The notes below the pieces were generated by a model. The model was given only the letters and a program-made list of their open reading frames with translations, was not told the DNA's origin and did no database searches. A stretch of DNA of 64,000 nucleotides from Bacillus australimaris (lineage in GTDB: Bacteria > Bacillota > Bacilli > Bacillales > Bacillaceae). This document shows, in pieces, positions 56,957 through 64,000 of this stretch (positions are counted from its first letter, which is position 1; the number at the start of each line of letters is the position of its first letter). A program made the position numbers and the translations under genes. The DNA is taken from positions 1 through 64,000 of the forward strand of contig NZ_LGYN01000026.1 in the NCBI RefSeq assembly GCF_001307105.1, given 5' to 3'.

Positions 56957-57064
56957 GAGAAACCTCCTTTGTTCATCCTATTTATTATGTATTAGAACAT
57001 AGCTGATATATACGTGAAACAGCCATTTAATAGACATTATATCAATCAGAGGAAAGGATAGGAA

Positions 57065-57096
57065 ATAAAAACGCCTCTGCTCATAGCAGAGACGCC
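57065..57096 (-). terminator. terminator of MMPL copy 2
   Basis: GGCGTCTCTGCT / AGCAGAGGCG stem with a three-base loop, followed by TTTTTATTT on the minus strand. Confidence 0.85.
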
Positions 57097-57101
57097 GGTC
57101 G

Positions 57102-60100
57102 TTATTTCATTCTAAACGGCCACCAATTCCATTTACCGAAAATACGAACCATAACTGGAATAAAGAGCGGTAATACAACAAAAGCATATAATAAAAGTCC
57201 AATGAGTACGACCGTTGCAATTTCAACTAGTGATAATACACCAGATGGCAGCATGGCGGCGAACGTACCCGCTAAAATGGCCACAGCAGAAATAATGACA
57301 GAGCCCATATTTCTCATTGCGGATATCATAGATGCTTGCACATGCTCTCCCTTCCATTCATTAAATCGATCCATGAGGAAGATCGAATAATCGATGCCGA
57401 GCGTGACAAGAATGACAAAGCTGAAAAATGGAACAGCCCAGCTGACACCATCGTAGCCAAAAAAGGTTTTAAAGATCCATTCTGTTAAACCGATGGATGT
57501 AAAATACGTTAAAATAAGTGAAAGTGTTAAGTATATCGGCATGACGATTGACCGCAATAAAATAATTAAAATAATAAAAATACCAATTAACATGAAAATG
57601 ACTGTTCGAATAAAGTCACCGTCAGACGTTTCTTGTAAATCCACATTTAAGCTTGAGATCCCAGATACACCGTATTTGGCATTTTTCAGTCCACTTACAG
57701 GTAAATATTGATCTAGGGTGTCCTCAATTTTTGCGACACCTTTCATCGCTTCATTGCTGTATGGATTCACATTTAATATGACTTCAAAGGTCGTTAATTT
57801 ACGATCTGGAGACATATACGTATGGAAGATTTGCTTAAATTCTTGGCGTTTCAGCACCTCTTCTGGAATAAACCAGCCTGTTATTTCTTCGTCTGGTGCT
57901 TGCTGCAGCTGTTTTAAGTAGCCATCAGCCTCGGTGAAGCCGCTTTTGACCTGTTCAAGCCCTTCAATACTTTCATCTAATCCATCTGTTAATAATGTGA
58001 GCTTTGATGAAAGCTGGCTAAACCCTTTTTTGATGGCTTTTTGGCCGTCAGTCAGCTGATCTGCGCCATCTTCAATTTTAGGCATTTCTTTAATCAATTG
58101 TTTTTGGCCCTTATTTGTTTGATCAAGACCGTCATAAAGTTCATCGAGCCCGTCCATGAGCGCTTGCACTTGGCGTTTTATGTCTTTTTGCTTGCTTGAT
58201 AAGCTTTGAACCACTTGATCTGCTTTTTTGATCTTTTCTTTAAAGTGAGAGGCTTCCTCTTCATATACACTCATTTGATCCCCTGCTTGATCAAGCATTC
58301 CTTTTGTATCTTTAAATACTTTCTTAATTTCTTTATATTCATCCATATCTTTTACTTCTGGAAGCCGATCTTCTAGTGCTTCAAACGATAAATTTTCGTA
58401 AGATTGTTTTACTTTCTTAATGGTCGTCATCAGCTGCTGATTCGATTTCGCATGGCGGTCGAGTGTATTTACCATTTGCTTTAGCTCTTGTATCATTGCT
58501 TCGCTGCTGCGATATTCTTGCTCTAATTCTTTTTTCGCTTCTTTGATTTCACTTCGAATGGTGCCGACGCCATCTTTACTGCGCCTCACGCCATCTTCTA
58601 AAGAGATGAGTGATTTTCTTACTTCTCCGATCCCGCTTTTGATTGCTTTTGTTCCATCAATCAGCTGGTCAATGCCTTGAGCGGATTCTTCGATTTTTGG
58701 TTTTTGTTTGAGAAGAGCGAGATTTGTTTCGGTCAAGCCATCTGAAATTTTCCCGATTCCTTCATGACCTTTACCAAGTTCTCCTCCGAGCTCTTTCGCT
58801 TGAGAGATGACATAAAGCTGGCTCAGCCCGTCTCCAACAGGACGCGTAACACTTCGGACTGTCTTCACTTCATCAATGTCATTTAATTTACGGGTCAGTT
58901 TTTCAATGATGACAATCTTTTCTTGATTATCTAGCTTATTATCACTTTCGACAAGCACATTCAGCGGCAGCGCTTCACCAAAACCAAATTGCTCTGATAT
59001 CGTATTAAATGCAGACACCGACTCATAATTTGACCCAATTTCATTTAAACTGTTATAAGAAAGGGTGCCGTCGTACATTAGAATAGGGGGCACCGTAATC
59101 AGTGCGACTAAACCTAAACTGATCAGAGGCCTTTTAAATGAAAAACGCCCAGCCCATTCCCACAACTTACTTTGCGGGTGCCGAATGTTTTCTCTTTTAG
59201 ATGGCCAGAATAGAGATTTTCCGAAAACTGACATAAAAAAGGGAACGATGGTGACTAGGGCAATTAGCAGAATGCCAACTCCAACGGCAACACTAACGGC
59301 TGATTGGTACAATTGGAATTTAGCAAATCCAATACTTGAGAATCCGACTAACACGGCTAACCCGCTGAAAAATACTGTTTTCCCTGCACATTGATACGTG
59401 ACGATAATCGATTCTCTGACATCACGACCTTGACCAATCTCCTCTTTAAAACGGCTTAACAGCAAGATACAATAATCTGTTCCTATACCGAACATGATGG
59501 CTACCATAAAAATCTGAGTAAAATTAGATAGAGGAAATTGTGTATATTCTACGAGAAAAGCCACAATACACCGGCTGACGGCGTAAGATATGCCAATCGT
59601 TATGAGCGGAACAACAGGTGCCAATATTGATCTGAATACAATTATTAAAATAAAGAAAATAAAAATCATCGTGATAAGTTCAGTTTTCTTCAGACCTTGC
59701 TGAGAGCTTTTAATGACATCTGAATCCACAAATTTTTGACCTGTCATTTCATATGAGACATGATAGGGCTTTAAAACTTCCTCAATTTGTTTTTTAATCT
59801 TCACAGCTTTTGTTTCGTAGTGATCGAATTTGAATGGAACAAGAAGTGTACTCTTATCCTTAGATAAAAGTTGTTTTTGAATGTCCGGATCTACATCAAA
59901 ATACGAAGTAATTCCGTCAATGTGGAGTTCTGGGGCGTGTGTCGTGAATGCAGCTAAAGCCTTTTTTAATTCCTGCTCTTTGGCAGGGAACAGATGTTGT
60001 TCGGAGAATACAATCACACCGGTATCCTTTTTTCCATTATGATCTGATAACCTATCCAGCAGGTGAAGTGCCTCAGCTGTCGGTGTCCCCTCCGGAACCT

Positions 60101-60218
60101 TTAATTGCCCCTTTTCTCTTGTTAATTCCTCTAAATCGGGCGCGGTCATAAACAGAATCACAGCTGTTATCATCCACACCACTAATACAATCCATCTTGC
60201 TTTAATTATTTGCAACAT
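57102..60218 (-). CDS. large MMPL/RND-type exporter, copy 2
   Basis: The 1038-residue protein is a full-length paralog of the exporter at 50659-53778: the same first helix after MLQIIKARWIVLVVWM, the same FGIGTDYCILLLSRF and TLGIDYSIFLMDRF motifs, the same long external coiled-coil region and the same C-terminal WNWWPFRMK-type end. I start at the ATG at 60218, which aligns with the start of copy 1 and has AAGGAG upstream; a longer frame begins at 60248. No regulator gene precedes it, but its promoter contains the AGTTTAACTA element also found before marR. Substrate unknown. Confidence 0.9.
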   Translation of the reverse strand: MLQIIKARWIVLVVWMITAVILFMTAPDLEELTREKGQLKVPEGTPTAEALHLLDRLSDHNGKKDTGVIVFSEQHLFPAKEQELKKALAAFTTHAPELHIDGITSYFDVDPDIQKQLLSKDKSTLLVPFKFDHYETKAVKIKKQIEEVLKPYHVSYEMTGQKFVDSDVIKSSQQGLKKTELITMIFIFFILIIVFRSILAPVVPLITIGISYAVSRCIVAFLVEYTQFPLSNFTQIFMVAIMFGIGTDYCILLLSRFKEEIGQGRDVRESIIVTYQCAGKTVFFSGLAVLVGFSSIGFAKFQLYQSAVSVAVGVGILLIALVTIVPFFMSVFGKSLFWPSKRENIRHPQSKLWEWAGRFSFKRPLISLGLVALITVPPILMYDGTLSYNSLNEIGSNYESVSAFNTISEQFGFGEALPLNVLVESDNKLDNQEKIVIIEKLTRKLNDIDEVKTVRSVTRPVGDGLSQLYVISQAKELGGELGKGHEGIGKISDGLTETNLALLKQKPKIEESAQGIDQLIDGTKAIKSGIGEVRKSLISLEDGVRRSKDGVGTIRSEIKEAKKELEQEYRSSEAMIQELKQMVNTLDRHAKSNQQLMTTIKKVKQSYENLSFEALEDRLPEVKDMDEYKEIKKVFKDTKGMLDQAGDQMSVYEEEASHFKEKIKKADQVVQSLSSKQKDIKRQVQALMDGLDELYDGLDQTNKGQKQLIKEMPKIEDGADQLTDGQKAIKKGFSQLSSKLTLLTDGLDESIEGLEQVKSGFTEADGYLKQLQQAPDEEITGWFIPEEVLKRQEFKQIFHTYMSPDRKLTTFEVILNVNPYSNEAMKGVAKIEDTLDQYLPVSGLKNAKYGVSGISSLNVDLQETSDGDFIRTVIFMLIGIFIILIILLRSIVMPIYLTLSLILTYFTSIGLTEWIFKTFFGYDGVSWAVPFFSFVILVTLGIDYSIFLMDRFNEWKGEHVQASMISAMRNMGSVIISAVAILAGTFAAMLPSGVLSLVEIATVVLIGLLLYAFVVLPLFIPVMVRIFGKWNWWPFRMK

Positions 60219-60445
60219 AGCTGCTTCAAGCTCCTTCTCGTTCATCAATCAATTTGCTGTCTTTGAGCGTGTCTGAAGTGCTGACTGCGTCTCCTTCAAC
60301 GTGCTAATGGCAGGATGACCTATTCAATTGTCCTTTCGTGTTGAAGATACACATCTCCTTCATCAGCCACGAACTCAACTCCTGCCTTAAAGAAAGACAG
60401 AAAATGAATGTTTTTGCACACCTCCAATTTGGGATAATTTAAAAG
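60219..60445. other. long leader of MMPL copy 2 with decayed frames
   Basis: About 220 bases lie between the promoter and the start codon. Short frames encoding NIHFLSFFKAGVEFVADE and TLKETQSALQTRSKTAN are seen, without good starts. They could be remains of a lost regulator gene, since copy 1 is preceded by marR, but no MarR signature is left. Confidence 0.3.
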
Positions 60446-60474
60446 ATATTACTATACATTAGTTTAACTATCAA
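60446..60474 (-). promoter_or_regulatory. promoter of MMPL copy 2 with MarR-type operator
   Basis: On the minus strand TTGATA (60474-60469) and TAATAT (60451-60446) are 17 bases apart. The sequence AGTTTAACTA (60461-60470) inside it is identical to the element at 54272-54281 before marR. Confidence 0.6.
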
Positions 60475-60499
60475 AATTTTACATGTCAATTTATAAAAA

Positions 60500-60533
60500 A
60501 GAAAAAAGATGGCAAAATACCATCTTTTTTCTA
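60500..60533 (-). terminator. terminator of the MFS exporter gene
   Basis: AAAAAAGATGG / CCATCTTTTTT stem with a seven-base loop and T tract. Confidence 0.85.
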
Positions 60534-60536
60534 TAT

Positions 60537-61766
60537 TTAAACCGTGTTCAATTGTTTGCTTTCATCCTCTTCATCTGGCTGGATGAAAAAGAGAACCAAA
60601 AATAGTGAGATGAGACTGCAAATGGTCGAGAGGATAAAAACGATTGAGTCTCCTTTATCCATGAGATAAGCAAAAATTGGAGGTCCTAAAGCGACACCGA
60701 TAAAACGCATACTGCTATAAAATGACGTAATGGTTCCGCACTGCTCTTTTTCAATCCCTTCTGTAATCAGGGCATCGAGTGCAGGCAGTACAATACCGAT
60801 TCCAACACCGCCAATGCTTAAACAGATAAACAATACGTAAAAGCTGTGATTCCACCATAGAAAAATATAGGATAGTGATAACAAGGCCATGCCTGCGATT
60901 AAAAAGATTCTCATTTTCCCTTTTTCTTTTCCAATCGTTTTCCCAGCAATGTAGGAGCTGATTGATAGAAAAAGGAGTGGGATACTAAGCAGAAGCCCTT
61001 TTTTAACTCCCTTTATTTGATAAACCGCCTCTAAATTATCCGATAAGTAAAAAAGCACACCAAAAAGAAGAAACATAATAAAACCGCCAATAGCAAAAAT
61101 GGCATAAAGCCAGCGTCCCTCATGCTTAAATATGGTCTTTGTTGATTTTAAAAATTCTTTAAATGTAGGCGGGTCCTCCTCTTTTTTTGCAGACTCTACC
61201 ATGAACAGTACCATAAGAAAGCTGATGATCGAAAAGAACGGAATGAACCAAAACGGCACAAACCAAAACCATGAAGCAAGAAGTGCTCCGATGATAGGGC
61301 TGAGTACCTTTCCCGCTGTGTTAGAGGTTTCAATGGCGCCAAGTCCCTCACTTACCTCTTCATCATCATGAAACAAATCTCCTATAAATGGCATGACAAC
61401 AGGTGCTGCTCCAGCTGAACCAACACCTTGAAGGACCCTGCCAAGCAGAATCCACATATAGGGTTCTTTCATGATCGTTGAGGCGACTGCAGCCACAGCC
61501 CCTCCAAGTCCTGCAATTAAAAGACACGGCAGCAGGACCTTTTTTCGCCCAATCCGGTCTGACAAATAACCGGCGATTGGAATACATAAGATCGCTACAA
61601 CCGAATATACGGTAATAATGAGTGAGACTTGAAAGGAAGTGATCGAGAGTGTCTTTTCTATCTCTGGCAATACTGGTATTAACATCGAGTTCCCAAGTGT
61701 CATGATTAAAGGCACTGATGATAATGCAATAATATTCTTTTTACTGACTGTTTTCTCGCCCAACAT
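60537..61766 (-). CDS. ymfD: MFS exporter, YmfD-like (possible siderophore exporter)
   Basis: The 409-residue protein has 12 membrane helices and the drug:H+ antiporter signature, with motif A at GYLSDRIGRKK (about 66-76) and motif C-like GRVLQGVGSAGAAPVV. The central loop (FKEFLKSTKTIFKHEGRW) separates two bundles. Its position behind ymfC and ahead of ymfF fits B. subtilis ymfD/ymfE, reported to export bacillibactin; whether this copy does the same cannot be read from the sequence. A second MMPL exporter is inserted between it and ymfF. Confidence 0.65.
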   Translation of the reverse strand: MLGEKTVSKKNIIALSSVPLIMTLGNSMLIPVLPEIEKTLSITSFQVSLIITVYSVVAILCIPIAGYLSDRIGRKKVLLPCLLIAGLGGAVAAVASTIMKEPYMWILLGRVLQGVGSAGAAPVVMPFIGDLFHDDEEVSEGLGAIETSNTAGKVLSPIIGALLASWFWFVPFWFIPFFSIISFLMVLFMVESAKKEEDPPTFKEFLKSTKTIFKHEGRWLYAIFAIGGFIMFLLFGVLFYLSDNLEAVYQIKGVKKGLLLSIPLLFLSISSYIAGKTIGKEKGKMRIFLIAGMALLSLSYIFLWWNHSFYVLFICLSIGGVGIGIVLPALDALITEGIEKEQCGTITSFYSSMRFIGVALGPPIFAYLMDKGDSIVFILSTICSLISLFLVLFFIQPDEEDESKQLNTV

Positions 61767-61833
61767 GATTCACCCAATTCTATATACTGTTACGTAATAG
61801 TGTGGCATGTTTTACGGGTTTTATGTATGGACA

Positions 61834-61868
61834 AACAAAAAGCAACCGCTTATAGAAGCGACTGCTTG
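61834..61868 (-). terminator. terminator of ymfC
   Basis: AAGCAGTCGCTT / AAGCGGTTGCTT stem followed by TTTGTTTG on the minus strand. Confidence 0.75.
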
Positions 61869-62594
61869 TCAAAATCGTTTACGTATCACATGAAAGCTGA
61901 ATTTATCTGCTCGAAAATAATTGAGCGAGTATAAGACCGGCTGATCATCGTGATCATAGTGCATTTGTTTCAATAACAATAACGCCGTTTCCGGGTCACA
62001 TTCTAGTATCGGTGAAATATGATCATGGTAGCCGATTGGTTCGATGTCAGCAACTGCATATTTAATTCCGCTGTGTGGTTCTCTTCCAAACAACTCAAAA
62101 AGCGACTCTTCTTCATGTGTAAAAGAAGTTGGAAGATGCTTGACTGGAATTTTATCTAAACAATAAACAACTGGCTGTCCATCTGCCGTTCGAACGCGTT
62201 CCATTGAAAAAATCTCATCAGATTCATCACACTGAAAACGAATGACATCGTTTTCTGTTGGCTCGCCTTCTTGCGAGGATAAAAAGATGGTACCAGGCGT
62301 CATATTGACCTGCTCAATCATTTTCGTGACACTTGTCAGCTGTTCGATGCCTGTTGAAAAAAGCGGTCTTGTGTTGACGAAAGTTCCCACACCATGTCTT
62401 CTAATTAAATACTTCTCTTCTTCTAGTATACGAAGGGCTTCACGCAGTGTCGCTCTGCTCACACCTAAAAGCTTTGAGAGCTCAAACTCAGAAGGCAGCT
62501 TTTCTTTTTCGGCATATACGCCTGTTTGAATATCTTCTTTAATACGGTCAATCACTTTCAAATATAAATGGCGATTGTCTGTTTTAGTCGACAT
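61869..62594 (-). CDS. ymfC: GntR/HutC-family regulator YmfC
   Basis: The 241-residue protein has an N-terminal GntR winged helix ([44 protein letters not shown]-type segment, about 10-75) and a C-terminal UTRA ligand-binding domain (about 95-235) with [16 protein letters not shown]. Such regulators sense small metabolites, but the ligand is unknown. The ATG at 62594 with GGAGGGAAAAC upstream gives the B. subtilis length. It lies between spoIIIE and the MFS gene. Confidence 0.9.
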   Translation of the reverse strand: MSTKTDNRHLYLKVIDRIKEDIQTGVYAEKEKLPSEFELSKLLGVSRATLREALRILEEEKYLIRRHGVGTFVNTRPLFSTGIEQLTSVTKMIEQVNMTPGTIFLSSQEGEPTENDVIRFQCDESDEIFSMERVRTADGQPVVYCLDKIPVKHLPTSFTHEEESLFELFGREPHSGIKYAVADIEPIGYHDHISPILECDPETALLLLKQMHYDHDDQPVLYSLNYFRADKFSFHVIRKRF

Positions 62595-62756
62595 GTTTTC
62601 CCTCCGTCTAATCAATGCAAATGATAAGATGAGAAATCTCTATTCCGAGATAAGTTGAACATAACTATATCATGTTTTTGCAAATAAATAAATAGTCTGA
62701 CATCTAGTTAACATAATGATACTATTGTTCACTTTTTAAGGAAAGCCCTCTTCAAC

Positions 62757-64000
62757 TTATGAAGAGAGCTCGTCATATTGTTCTTTTGAGAGCAGAACTT
62801 CTCTCGGTTTACTTCCTTCATACGGGCCGACAACGCCTCGCTCTTCCATTGCGTCAATCAGACGCGCTGCCCGGGTATAACCGATGCGGAATCTTCTTTG
62901 CAGCATAGAAACGGAAGCCGTCTGCATGCCAATGATCAGCTCGACTGCTTCATCATATAGATCATCTTCCACAGCTGCAAGTTGATCCTGCGTTTCCTCG
63001 CTTGGAATCATTTCCTCTTGGTATTGTGCTTTTTGCTGTGTGATCACATGATCAACCACATGTTCTACTTCTTCATCTGATAAAAAGGCGCCTTGCACAC
63101 GAACTGGCTTGTTTGCCCCAACAGGTAAAAACAGCATGTCCCCTCTGCCAAGCAGCTTTTCTGCGCCTCCCATATCAAGAATCGTCCTTGAATCGGTTTG
63201 TGAGGATACGCTAAAGGCGATGCGGGAAGGGATGTTTGCTTTAATAACACCAGTAATAACATCGACAGAAGGTCTTTGTGTGGCGATAATCAAATGAATT
63301 CCCGCAGCACGCGCCATTTGAGAAAGTCTTGTAATGGAATCTTCCACATCAGAGGAAGCGACCATCATTAAATCTGCAAGCTCGTCTACAATGACGACAA
63401 TATAAGGAAGTTCTGGCTGTTTAGCCTCTTCCGTTTGATTCATTCGTTTAATGTAATCATTGTAGCCTTCAATATTTCTTGTTCCTGTATGAGAAAACAA
63501 TTCATAGCGGCGTTCCATTTCGCTGACTACTTTTTTAAGTGCCTGCGAGGCTTTCTTAGGGTCTGTGACGACAGGAGCCAAAAGATGCGGAATGCCGTTA
63601 TACACATTTAATTCAACCATTTTCGGATCAATCATCATCATTTTCACTTCATGAGGCTTTGCTCTCATGAGAATGCTTGTGATAATGCCATTGATACACA
63701 CACTTTTTCCGCTTCCTGTTGAGCCTGCTACGAGCAAATGCGGCATTTTGTTCATTTCAGCAAGCACGGCTTCACCCGAAATATTGCGGCCTAGTCCAAT
63801 GAGGAGCTTGGCATTAGGGCGGTCATTTTGCTTCGATTCTAATACCTCTTTTAATGAAACCATTGCAATTTCTGCATTTGGAACTTCAATGCCGATGGCT
63901 GATTTACCAGGAATCGGCGCCTCAATTCGAATGTCTTTTGCCGCGAGCGCCAAGGCTAAATCATCACTTAAATTGACGATCTTACTTACCTTCACGCCGA
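62757..64000 (-). CDS. spoIIIE: DNA translocase SpoIIIE, C-terminal part
   Basis: The frame runs to the right edge, so only the last 413 or so residues are present of about 790. They include the FtsK motor with Walker A GSTGSGKS (about residue 91), Walker [15 protein letters not shown], the [12 protein letters not shown] segment and the C-terminal gamma winged helix ([32 protein letters not shown]), which reads SRS sequences for direction. SpoIIIE pumps the chromosome into the forespore. The N-terminal membrane domain lies outside. Confidence 0.95.
   Translation of the reverse strand, partial: GVKVSKIVNLSDDLALALAAKDIRIEAPIPGKSAIGIEVPNAEIAMVSLKEVLESKQNDRPNAKLLIGLGRNISGEAVLAEMNKMPHLLVAGSTGSGKSVCINGIITSILMRAKPHEVKMMMIDPKMVELNVYNGIPHLLAPVVTDPKKASQALKKVVSEMERRYELFSHTGTRNIEGYNDYIKRMNQTEEAKQPELPYIVVIVDELADLMMVASSDVEDSITRLSQMARAAGIHLIIATQRPSVDVITGVIKANIPSRIAFSVSSQTDSRTILDMGGAEKLLGRGDMLFLPVGANKPVRVQGAFLSDEEVEHVVDHVITQQKAQYQEEMIPSEETQDQLAAVEDDLYDEAVELIIGMQTASVSMLQRRFRIGYTRAARLIDAMEERGVVGPYEGSKPREVLLSKEQYDELSS

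Overview
The window looks like a chromosomal segment of a Bacillus close to, but not the same as, B. subtilis; the B. pumilus / safensis / altitudinis group is my inference. Support: the gene order from spoIIIE to glnA follows, as I remember it, the B. subtilis order (spoIIIE-ymfC-ymfD-ymfF-ymfH-ymfI-ymfJ-ymfK-rodZ-pgsA-cinA-recA-pbpX-rny-ymdB-spoVS-tdh-kbl-miaB-ricA-cotE-mutS-mutL, then ymaC/D-ebr-ymaG-ymaF-miaA-hfq-ymzC-ymzA-nrdI-nrdE-nrdF-ymaB-cwlC-spoVK-hflX-ynbB-glnR-glnA). The proteins align in full with family members, and endospore genes are present. Nearly all core genes lie on the minus strand. No rRNA, tRNA, IS element, CRISPR array or riboswitch was recognised.

Layout, left to right. 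1-3.9 kb is an accessory zone: the N-terminal part of an LXG polymorphic toxin running off the left edge, gene-poor DNA with three LexA-like boxes, a soluble PAS chemotaxis receptor, and a small possible secreted peptide. 3.9-9.5 kb is glnA-glnR (with GlnR/TnrA operators), ynbB, hflX and spoVK. 9.8-14.8 kb holds cwlC (plus strand), ymaB and the class Ib ribonucleotide reductase operon nrdI-nrdE-nrdF with a tandem NrdR operator. 15-17.9 kb holds ymzA, ymzC, hfq, miaA, ymaF and the plus-strand coat gene ymaG. 18-19.4 kb holds the SMR efflux pair ebrA-ebrB behind a decayed TetR gene, and ymaD.

19.5-26.7 kb is a second variable zone: two paralogous poly-gamma-glutamate hydrolase-like proteins bracketing the protease aprX and a Rap regulator, then a CarD-like protein, two small His-rich proteins that look spore-associated, and a BslA biofilm hydrophobin just downstream of mutL. 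26.7-40.4 kb holds mutL, mutS, cotE, ricA, miaB, kbl, tdh, an RND pump and spoVS. 40.5-50.6 kb holds ymdB, rny, pbpX, recA, cinA, pgsA, rodZ, ymfK, ymfJ and ymfI. 50.6-60.5 kb has two large paralogous MMPL exporters flanking the M16 peptidase pair ymfF/ymfH; the first is coupled to a MarR gene, and both promoters share an AGTTTAACTA operator-like motif. The window ends with an MFS exporter (ymfD-like), the GntR regulator ymfC and the C-terminal half of spoIIIE.

Points that go beyond the ordinary core: a putative MarR-MMPL regulon, the three-frame TetR fossil with its operator still in place, an 88-nt hairpin just after hfq, unannotated small ORFs between cotE and ricA, the displaced bslA with a 13-bp inverted repeat in its leader, and the cluster of LexA-like boxes with no SOS gene nearby.
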